From JBCCFX01 sp039029515 (lineage in GTDB: Bacteria > Planctomycetota > Phycisphaerae > Phycisphaerales > SM1A02), in assembly GCA_039029515.1 (NCBI GenBank), contig JBCCFX010000223.1, positions 1-6,081 of the forward strand: 6,081 nt of DNA, given 5' to 3'. The position numbers and the translations under genes were made by a program. The notes beneath the pieces were generated by a model. It saw only the letters and a list, made by a program, of their open reading frames with translations, searched no databases and had not been told where the DNA came from. Below are positions 1 to 4,929 of this stretch, piece after piece; position 1 is the stretch's first letter; every line of letters begins with the position of its first letter.

Positions 1-24
1 CCGTCGGGGAACACCACAACTGGG

Positions 25-549
25 ATGAAGAGAGTCGTGATGCACCACAGTGCCGCAGGCCTCGCACTGCTGGCACTGGCCACCGCTTCGTGCGCCACGT
101 GGAATCTGGGGCATCATCCGAGCGACATCCACCTGTACACGCGCCTGGACCCGGCCACCGCCGCCTGGATTGCGGCGCAGACCGCACGCCAGACGTTTTC
201 GGCCGCGGACCCGATCCCCCAGCACGTGGCCGCGCCGGTGATGCAGCTCGCCGACGGCGACTACGTCATCCACTTCGCCCGCGCGGACGTCGGCGGTTAT
301 CGGCTGACCATGAACGGACGCCTGGCCCCTCCGGCACTCGATCGCGGGATCGTGGACCTCACGGGAACGGAGTTCCAACCGGCCGCCGCCACGACCTCCA
401 CGGCACCGGCGGCCGCAATGAGATGGCCCATCATGGACTTGATGGAACTCATGGGAATCTTCGGTGCCATCTCTTCGAACACGCGTTTGACCGCGCGCGT
501 CTCGATGGAGTCGTTCTCCTTCGTTCCCGTGCCATGGGCGGAGATGTAA
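25..549 (+). CDS. Putative exported or lipoprotein, 5' part only; 3' part chimeric
   Basis: The first part reads as a real gene: a basic N-terminus (MKR), a hydrophobic stretch at about residues 10-22 and a Cys at residue 23 preceded by Thr-Ala-Ser, which suggests a signal peptide with a weak lipobox (Thr instead of Leu at -3). Residues 24 to about 120 are a soluble domain I do not recognise, with high-GC third positions throughout. From about base 390 to the stop at 549 the frame is exactly the antisense of conserved ketosynthase coding sequence, so residues after about 122 are very probably not native. The genuine gene is therefore probably a 3'-truncated fragment. The start is the first ATG after the window edge, with only a weak GGGG upstream. 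It converges with and overlaps the ketosynthase frame. Function unknown; a plain signal peptide is an alternative to lipidation. Confidence 0.45.
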   Translation: MKRVVMHHSAAGLALLALATASCATWNLGHHPSDIHLYTRLDPATAAWIAAQTARQTFSAADPIPQHVAAPVMQLADGDYVIHFARADVGGYRLTMNGRLAPPALDRGIVDLTGTEFQPAAATTSTAPAAAMRWPIMDLMELMGIFGAISSNTRLTARVSMESFSFVPVPWAEM

Positions 550-1526
550 TGCACCGCAGGACGACCTTGCTCATCGGTACCGTGCGGATCGAGTCCGGCT
601 TGGCGCAATGCCTGATGCATCGCTGCGGCCGCGCCGCGACCATCGGGCTGAATGTCGGTGATACGAAACGCATCGGCGCTGCTGCCGTACCCGATGAGTT
701 CAACCTGCGGGGTGGCGCCGCGTTTGCGCGCGTGTTCGAGTGTTTCAAGAATGACCACGCCGGCGCCCTCGCCCATGACGAAGCCATCGCGCGATCGGCT
801 GAACGGCCGTGAGGCCGTCATGATGTCATCGGTGCGCGTCGAGAGTGCGGTCAGTCGGTTGAATCCGGTCACACCGAGAACATGCAGCATCGTGTGCGTG
901 CCGCCTGAGATCATGACATCGGCATCGCCGCGTCGAAGGATCGATGATGCTTCACCGATCGCCTGCGTCGACGCTGCGCACGCGGTGAGGCAGTTGTAGA
1001 CCGGTCCTCGCACGTCGTATTCGTTGGCGAGATGCCACGCCGGCATGTTCGGTTCCTGCTCCAACTCCGCGGCCGCGCTCATGTGCTTGAACGCCGCTTC
1101 GGCCCAGCGTGCGGCATCGATAGTCTGCGTGTCGGCATTCCATGCGGCGTAATCGGCCTTGACGGAGGTCTCAAATTCAACCGGTCCTTCGCCCGCCCCC
1201 AGATAGATGCCCATGCGTCGGTGATCGAGGTCCGCGACGTCGCCGAGCCCGGATTGATTCCATGCCTGTCGAGCCGCGCCGAGCACGAACTGCGAGTGCA
1301 GGCCGGCATGCTTATGCCGTTCCGGATCGTCGACGTACTTCGTGAAGTCGTAGTCGCGCACTTGAGCGGCGAATGTGGTGGGAAACGTGCGCGCATCAAA
1401 GCGATCGATCGGCGCGATGCCGCAATCGCCCTTCATCATGCGTGACCAGACGGTGTCAAGATCATGGCCGAGCGGCGTGATCCAGCCCATACCGGTCACC
1501 ACGATGCGTTGAGAATCATCGGACAT
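297..1526 (-). CDS. KAS-II-type beta-ketoacyl-ACP synthase, C-terminus replaced
   Basis: Condensing enzyme of the FabF/KAS II fold, which performs decarboxylative Claisen condensation of an acyl thioester with malonyl-ACP in the cytoplasm. The N-terminal VVTGMGWITPLG motif starts at residue 9. The nucleophile is Cys183 in LTACAAST, and the histidines are His331 (SAHGTGT) and His368 (KSMMGH), with Lys363. The DGFVMGEGAG motif is at about 247-256. The start at 1526 is chosen because homology begins there, an ATG is present, GGAG lies 9 bases upstream, and longer frames would overlap the upstream gene. Homology ends at about residue 379. The last 30 or so residues are antisense of another gene, and the family's final 50-60 residues, including the FGFGGxN loop, are absent. 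As written the enzyme is probably non-functional. It follows the chain-length-factor-like gene by 20 bases and is presumably translationally coupled to it. Confidence 0.88.
   Translation of the reverse strand: MSDDSQRIVVTGMGWITPLGHDLDTVWSRMMKGDCGIAPIDRFDARTFPTTFAAQVRDYDFTKYVDDPERHKHAGLHSQFVLGAARQAWNQSGLGDVADLDHRRMGIYLGAGEGPVEFETSVKADYAAWNADTQTIDAARWAEAAFKHMSAAAELEQEPNMPAWHLANEYDVRGPVYNCLTACAASTQAIGEASSILRRGDADVMISGGTHTMLHVLGVTGFNRLTALSTRTDDIMTASRPFSRSRDGFVMGEGAGVVILETLEHARKRGATPQVELIGYGSSADAFRITDIQPDGRGAAAAMHQALRQAGLDPHGTDEQGRPAVHYISAHGTGTKENDSIETRAVKRVFEEMAPKIPMSSIKSMMGHLIAAAGAVEVVAAAGWNSVPVRSTIPRSSAGGARRPFMVSR
380..415. other. Junction between two truncated convergent genes, with 9-bp inverted repeat
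   Basis: Ketosynthase homology (minus strand) stops at about 390 and the plus-strand exported-protein gene loses its own identity at the same place. Both are truncated at their 3' ends. The sequence CGGCCGCCG at 380-388 is repeated inverted (CGGCGGCCG) at 407-415. Whether this is a real deletion or inversion breakpoint or a chimeric assembly join cannot be decided from the window. Confidence 0.6.
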
Positions 1527-1535
1527 TCGCGTGTA

Positions 1536-1539
1536 CTCC
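1536..1539 (-). promoter_or_regulatory. Ribosome binding site of the ketosynthase gene
   Basis: GGAG on the minus strand, 9 bases upstream of the ATG at 1526 and inside the 20-base gap after the preceding stop codon. It supports the short start over in-frame upstream alternatives. Confidence 0.5.
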
Positions 1540-1546
1540 GCGACCG

Positions 1547-2872
1547 TCACGAGGCGCGACGCAGCACGACCGCTGCGTTCTGTCCGCCCTGACTTGTGGT
1601 GAAGACGAGAACATGGTTCAGTTCCGCGTCGCGAGCAGCGCACGCATTCGCGTCCAGTCCGTCCACGCCCGCGGTGTTGATTCGGGCGGGGAGTTTCTGG
1701 GCCGCGAGCGCCTGCACGCCGACGCACAGGTTCACGGCGCCGATGCCGGCGTTGCAGTTGCCGACGTACGGCACTGGCGTGATCAGCGGGATGGAGGCCG
1801 CGCGTTCGCCGAACGCTGATCGGATCGCGTGCGCTTCGACCGCATCCACCGATGGAATCGCGGAGCCGAACGGCACAATCGCATCGATGTCATCAGGTGA
1901 GAGTCCGGCCTGATCGATCGCGGCGCGAATGGCATCGCTGGTCGCAGGATCAGTCGGATCGAGATCGAGGCCGAGGGTGTCGCGGCAACGGCTCTGCGTC
2001 GCGGCGTAGCCGGCGATTTCGGCGAGGACCGTACCACCGCGTGCTCGCGCTGATTCGAGGTCTTCGAGCACGAGAATGCCGCCACCTTCGCCCAGAGCTG
2101 TCCCGAGTGCGTTGGCATCGAACGGCTTGATTGCGGTGGTCGGGTCGGCGGATTCGCCGACAGCGGCGAGTCGTTTGGCGCAATGCTGACGGAAAAACGC
2201 GACGGGATTGAGTTTGTACTCAGCGCCGCCGGTCAGACACGCGGATGCAGCGCCGCGTTCGATGACACGCATCGATTCGCCGAGCGAGAGCAGGCTGCTC
2301 GCTTCACAACAGGTGATTGTGTTACTCGGTCCCTGGCAGTCGTGCACGATCGTGACGTGGCATGCGAGCATGTTCGGCAGGTATTTGAGCAACCACAGCG
2401 GGGTCAGGTTCGTCATCCCCTGCGATCCCCAGTTGCCAATGTCGAAGTTGCCGTCGTCATCCTTGCTCGTGATGAGCGCGGCGGTGAGTTCTTCGACATC
2501 CGCGGCAATCAGGCCCGCACCGATGTGGCAGCCGAATCGATCGGCAGGAATCGTGGGTTCGGCATCGGCGTCGACACCCTTGGTCACGAGACCGGCATGA
2601 CGGACGGCGACATCGGCCGCTGCGACCGCGAGTTCGATATCGCGGCACATGACCTTGGTGGCTTTGCGATAGCTCTTGGGGACGAAATCGCGGATCCGAA
2701 ACTCGTCGGCGGGGAGTTGCCCGGCGATCTGGCACGGAAAGCCGGATGGATCAAAACGTTGGATGCTTTGAAGGCAACTGCGGCCTTCGAGCATCGCCTG
2801 CCAGAGCGGTTCGATTCCCACGCCAGCGGCACTGATGGGACCAAGTCCCGTTACGGCTACGGTCGGACGCAT
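1547..2872 (-). CDS. Catalytically degenerate KAS-fold protein, chain-length-factor-like
   Basis: A 441-residue protein with the whole KAS I/II thiolase fold: N-terminal VAVTGLGPISAAG, a GGAE motif at 215-218, GTALGEGGGILVLE at about 257-270 and a C-terminal GGQNAAVVLRR. Gapless comparison with the neighbouring ketosynthase shows that every catalytic position is changed: nucleophile Cys to Glu190 (two cysteines, 188-189, sit just before it), first His to Phe335, Lys to Val367 and second His to Asn372. The fold is intact, so this is probably a non-condensing partner subunit, analogous to the KS-beta/chain length factor of type II polyketide and aryl polyene systems. That assignment is inference. 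The gene precedes the active ketosynthase with a 20-base gap, the reverse of the usual KS-alpha, KS-beta order. The start at 2872 is where homology begins. There is no clear Shine-Dalgarno, and longer frames read through repeats. An acyltransferase or a differently wired KS remains possible. Confidence 0.85.
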   Translation of the reverse strand: MRPTVAVTGLGPISAAGVGIEPLWQAMLEGRSCLQSIQRFDPSGFPCQIAGQLPADEFRIRDFVPKSYRKATKVMCRDIELAVAAADVAVRHAGLVTKGVDADAEPTIPADRFGCHIGAGLIAADVEELTAALITSKDDDGNFDIGNWGSQGMTNLTPLWLLKYLPNMLACHVTIVHDCQGPSNTITCCEASSLLSLGESMRVIERGAASACLTGGAEYKLNPVAFFRQHCAKRLAAVGESADPTTAIKPFDANALGTALGEGGGILVLEDLESARARGGTVLAEIAGYAATQSRCRDTLGLDLDPTDPATSDAIRAAIDQAGLSPDDIDAIVPFGSAIPSVDAVEAHAIRSAFGERAASIPLITPVPYVGNCNAGIGAVNLCVGVQALAAQKLPARINTAGVDGLDANACAARDAELNHVLVFTTSQGGQNAAVVLRRAS

Positions 2873-2878
2873 GGGCGG

Positions 2879-2884
2879 AGTATA
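2879..2884 (-). promoter_or_regulatory. Possible -10 element for the ketosynthase pair
   Basis: TATACT on the minus strand lies six bases before the ATG at 2872. No convincing -35 box is visible 16-18 bases further upstream. If used, transcription would start near the ATG and give an almost leaderless mRNA, which would fit the absence of a Shine-Dalgarno. Weak evidence. Confidence 0.25.
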
Positions 2885-2953
2885 GATGGGCAGGGTCGGT
2901 GAGGCTACGGACGGGGCGAAGGGGAAGAGGGCATGAGCCAGAAACATGAGCAG

Positions 2954-3025
2954 CGTAGGGCAGGCATGCTTGCCTGCCACTCGGCGACCATTGTGGTTCA
3001 GGCAGGCTGGCAGGCCTGCCCTACG
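2954..3025. repeat. 25-bp imperfect inverted repeat with 22-base loop (REP/MITE-like)
   Basis: Arms at 2954-2978 and 3001-3025 pair at 22 of 25 positions, with CGTAGGGCAGG at the outer left and CCTGCCCTACG at the outer right. Each arm is also palindromic: GGCAGGCA/TGCCTGCC at 2959-2978 with a four-base loop, and GGCAGGCCTGCC at 3009-3020. The element can therefore form one long hairpin or two small ones. It sits just upstream of the ketosynthase pair. It has no T-tract, so it is not a standard terminator. The layout suggests a dispersed intergenic palindrome; copy number cannot be seen here. Confidence 0.75.
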
Positions 3026-3032
3026 ATTCTCG

Positions 3033-3116
3033 CCAACAGCCAACAGCCAACAGCCAACAGCCAACAGCCAACAGCCAACAACCCACAGCCCACAGCCCGA
3101 AACCCACAACCCAATA
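3033..3116. repeat. Heptanucleotide tandem array, 12 units
   Basis: Six perfect CCAACAG units (3033-3074) are followed by one CCAACAA, two CCCACAG, then CCCGAAA, CCCACAA and CCCAATA, all in the same 7-base register. Degeneration increases towards the right end, where the array meets the terminator. On the minus strand it reads (CTGTTGG)n and gives meaningless Leu/Trp/Gly/Cys-rich open frames. Confidence 0.93.
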
Positions 3117-3150
3117 AAAAGAGGGCCCGCGGAATGCCGTACGCGAGCCC
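3113..3150 (-). terminator. Rho-independent terminator facing left
   Basis: The minus strand carries GGGCTCGCG (3150-3142), a 10-base loop, then CGCGGGCCC (3131-3123). This is a 9-bp stem with one mismatch, followed directly by TCTTTTTATT (3122-3113). It lies 265 bases beyond the stop of the zinc-ribbon gene at 3415, so it would end that transcript or a short RNA made in between. It also insulates the ketosynthase pair from upstream transcription. Confidence 0.75.
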
Positions 3151-3401
3151 CCCGTGGGGATACTGAAATGTGTCGGTGATGCGACGTCGTGTTCGACGCG
3201 CTTCGAACCGTCAGGTTCCTTCAAACTACGTTTCGGATCACCGATCCTTCGAACGAAAATTGTGAAATGTGTCTCGGTCTCCCGCGCCGCCCCGGCGACT
3301 GGCCGATTCACGGTCGACCACGTCGATTGTTCGGACTTCGGGGTCCGTGGTTGCAGGAATTGCCAATCTGTTTTCGTCGTTCGGGTTTGGTGAGGGGCGA
3401 A
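3151..3401. other. Non-coding intergenic stretch with small hairpins and a direct repeat
   Basis: No convincing gene is seen on either strand. Visible structure includes an 11-bp direct repeat, TGAAATGTGTC, at 3164-3174 and 3263-3273, and short palindromes: GTTCGA/TCGAAC at 3191-3208, GGATC/GATCC at about 3236-3248 and CGGAC/GTCCG at 3332-3347. On the minus strand the stretch leads straight into the terminator, so it is either a long 3' UTR of the zinc-ribbon operon or the body of a short structured RNA. No tRNA or recognised riboswitch was identified by eye. Confidence 0.4.
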
Positions 3402-3436
3402 CAGCTGGCAGCTCTCAGCTCTCAGCCGTCAGCTGT
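3402..3436. repeat. Second heptanucleotide array, CAGCNNN type, 5 units
   Basis: CAGCTGG, CAGCTCT, CAGCTCT, CAGCCGT and CAGCTGT lie in strict 7-base register, with a degenerate trace (TCGCGAT, CAGCGTC) to 3450. Written in the same register, the larger array at 3033-3116 is CAGCCAA, so both share a CAGC core. This array spans the stop codon of the zinc-ribbon gene ending at 3415 and supplies its last residues. Confidence 0.8.
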
Positions 3437-3969
3437 TCGCGATCAGCGTCCGGCGGCAATGGTGTCGACAGGCGCAAGACTTCTTCGGCCCAGTCGTTGC
3501 CGCACTCGGGACATCGCCACGACTGAATCTCGCCGAATCTGTATTTGCACTTCGGACACGTTCGGGACTTCAGGCGCTGAATGGTGTGTCGTTCGCGGTT
3601 GACCGTGGGAATTTCGCCGACCATACCCAGCACAATGCTCACGGGAATGAGCACGGCGTGCGCGATCGCCGCCAGGACGATGAACGCGATCATCCACATG
3701 ACGAACGGATACAGGAACGCCTGAGCGCGGGAATCTCCTTCATGTTCATGTTGAATGAGTGTCGAGGTGACATCCGGTCCGAATGCCTCCTGCGCAGCAT
3801 GCGCCGCTGAGATAATGATGAACAACACCAGCAAAATACCGTTGATCGTCAACAGCACTTCGCGGGATGGTGTGCAATCATTGGCGGCTTCCTGATAGTG
3901 TCGTTCAGGCCGTACCCATCGCCGTATCGGCTGCGATCGGTTTTCGAGCGATGATGATTGGATTGGCAT
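3415..3969 (-). CDS. Two-pass membrane protein with C-terminal zinc ribbon (paralogue 1)
   Basis: A 184-residue protein with a basic N-terminus and WVRPERHY at residues 18-25. It has membrane segments at about 39-57 and 86-116, a short acidic/His-containing loop between them, and a cytoplasmic C-terminal ribbon with Cys138, Cys141, Cys153 and Cys156 (C-x2-C-x11-C-x2-C, ending WRCPECGNDW). The basic flanks put both ends inside the cell. The ribbon probably binds zinc; no enzyme motif is visible. ATG 3969 is preferred because GGAG lies 7 bases upstream and the WVRPERHY motif then falls at residue 18, exactly as in its paralogue upstream. ATG 3993, also with a GGAG, is the alternative. The last residues and the stop lie in a heptanucleotide repeat, so the C-terminus is about 10 residues longer than the paralogue's. 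Function unknown. Confidence 0.8.
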   Translation of the reverse strand: MPIQSSSLENRSQPIRRWVRPERHYQEAANDCTPSREVLLTINGILLVLFIIISAAHAAQEAFGPDVTSTLIQHEHEGDSRAQAFLYPFVMWMIAFIVLAAIAHAVLIPVSIVLGMVGEIPTVNRERHTIQRLKSRTCPKCKYRFGEIQSWRCPECGNDWAEEVLRLSTPLPPDADREQLTAES

Positions 3970-3976
3970 GATGTCG

Positions 3977-3980
3977 CTCC
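3977..3980 (-). promoter_or_regulatory. Ribosome binding site deciding the start at 3969
   Basis: GGAG on the minus strand, 7 bases before the ATG at 3969. A second GGAG stands 8 bases before the ATG at 3993, so the site alone is not decisive; alignment with the paralogue tips the choice. Confidence 0.4.
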
Positions 3981-4056
3981 AGTCACTGGTCATACGATCG
4001 GCTCCGAATCTGGGTTCATCGTCTGCGCGCACTTCCCGATTCGAGACCGTTATCGG

Positions 4057-4878
4057 TCAATGGTCAATCGGCGCCGGCGAGGACAGCCGGGATCGCTCGT
4101 ACGACCAGTCGCGTCCGCACTCCGGGCAGCGCCACGATTGGATATCACCGTAGACATACTTGCATTGCAGGCATCGACGGGCGCGAAGGCTCTCGATGAC
4201 GCGCTGTTCATGGCGGACGTTCGGAAAGGCTGAGAGCAGTGCGATGGACAGCACGACAAGATAGGCGCCGACTTCAAGCAGGATGGCGAACAGGCTCAGT
4301 ACGGTCAGACGCAGCGCGAACTCGCCAACGAACGAGGGCATGACCGTTCGGAGTCGAGCTCCGGGTGCGCTGGTCGTCAGCGTCCGCGCAGCGTCTGCCC
4401 CGATGATTTCCGAATCAAATGCGTGCTTCGCAAGCGGTATCCATAGCGCGGCTCTCCTTCCGTCCATGATGCGCGGGCCGAACTGCACCGTGAGATGGCC
4501 TTCTTCCACCACGCGCGTCAAGCTGAGGCGTGTCGACGTGGATTTCAGCGTCATGCGGCCGATGATGACATCGTCATGGCGCGCGGGTGCGATGAACCCG
4601 TTGACGATCGATAGGTCCCGATGTCGCGTAAGCGCGTGAATCTGTTTCGGAAAGTCGCGGTTCGCGCGATTCACGATCGACCGGAATCGCGACGTCTTCT
4701 CGCTCGCAACCAATGCGGAAAAGATGATGAGAAACGCAAACAACACGAGGTTGAAAATGAGCGCCATGCGTCGCGATGGCTTCACGCGTGCCCTTGCGTC
4801 GTCGTAATGTCGTTCCGGCCGCACCCAGATGCGTGACCCGCGATCATCAAGCGTGCTGCGGTTGTTCTGGTCAGTCAT
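4057..4878 (-). CDS. Two-pass membrane protein with large extracytoplasmic loop and zinc ribbon (paralogue 2)
   Basis: A 273-residue protein with WVRPERHY at residues 18-25. It has a membrane segment at about 38-58, an extracytoplasmic region of about 130 residues (59-188), a second hydrophobic region at about 189-217, and a ribbon with Cys236, Cys239, Cys251 and Cys254 in the same C-x2-C-x11-C-x2-C spacing, ending WRCPECGRDW. It shares both ends and the topology with the next gene (3415-3969) but carries a much larger loop, with no motif I recognise. The two are diverged tandem duplicates. ATG 4878 is chosen over an in-frame TTG at 4920 because a GGGG stands just upstream and the common motif then aligns. 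It follows the DAHP synthase stop by 51 bases, so cotranscription is likely. Function unknown. Confidence 0.82.
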   Translation of the reverse strand: MTDQNNRSTLDDRGSRIWVRPERHYDDARARVKPSRRMALIFNLVLFAFLIIFSALVASEKTSRFRSIVNRANRDFPKQIHALTRHRDLSIVNGFIAPARHDDVIIGRMTLKSTSTRLSLTRVVEEGHLTVQFGPRIMDGRRAALWIPLAKHAFDSEIIGADAARTLTTSAPGARLRTVMPSFVGEFALRLTVLSLFAILLEVGAYLVVLSIALLSAFPNVRHEQRVIESLRARRCLQCKYVYGDIQSWRCPECGRDWSYERSRLSSPAPIDH

Positions 4879-4929
4879 CGTCAACCCCGAGCCGCCATGA
4901 TACTCGGCGATCAAGGTCAACGAAGATCT

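Noticed and set aside
90..812. Plus-strand 240-codon open frame across the junction
   Set aside because: It is rich in Arg, His and Pro as expected for an out-of-frame GC-rich shadow, and it overlaps better-supported frames on both sides of the junction.
1527..1727. In-frame extension of the ketosynthase by 67 residues
   Set aside because: It overlaps the 3' end of the preceding gene in another frame, is Arg-rich with no family similarity, and a GGAG-preceded ATG exists at 1526.
2183..2902. Plus-strand 239-codon open frame
   Set aside because: It is antisense to the well-supported degenerate KAS gene and shows no recognisable domain.
2873..3109. In-frame N-terminal extension of the degenerate KAS protein by about 79 residues
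   Set aside because: It translates the inverted repeat and the heptanucleotide array into Leu/Trp/Gly/Cys-rich filler; family homology starts at the ATG at 2872.
3033..3116. CRISPR array
   Set aside because: The period is 7 bases with no spacers; it is a simple tandem repeat.
3021..3311. Minus-strand 96-codon open frame in the intergenic region
   Set aside because: It reads through the terminator hairpin and into the heptad array, and has no motif or ribosome binding site that would support it.
3151..3401. tRNA or known riboswitch
   Set aside because: The small hairpins do not assemble into a cloverleaf and no conserved riboswitch core is recognisable.
3970..4032. GTG start at 4032 or ATG at 3993 for the smaller zinc-ribbon protein
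   Set aside because: The extension has no counterpart in the paralogue; ATG 3969 has a well-placed GGAG and matching motif position, though 3993 cannot be fully excluded.
4879..4920. TTG start at 4920 for the larger zinc-ribbon protein
   Set aside because: The ATG at 4878 has an upstream GGGG and aligns the N-terminal motif with the paralogue at residue 18.
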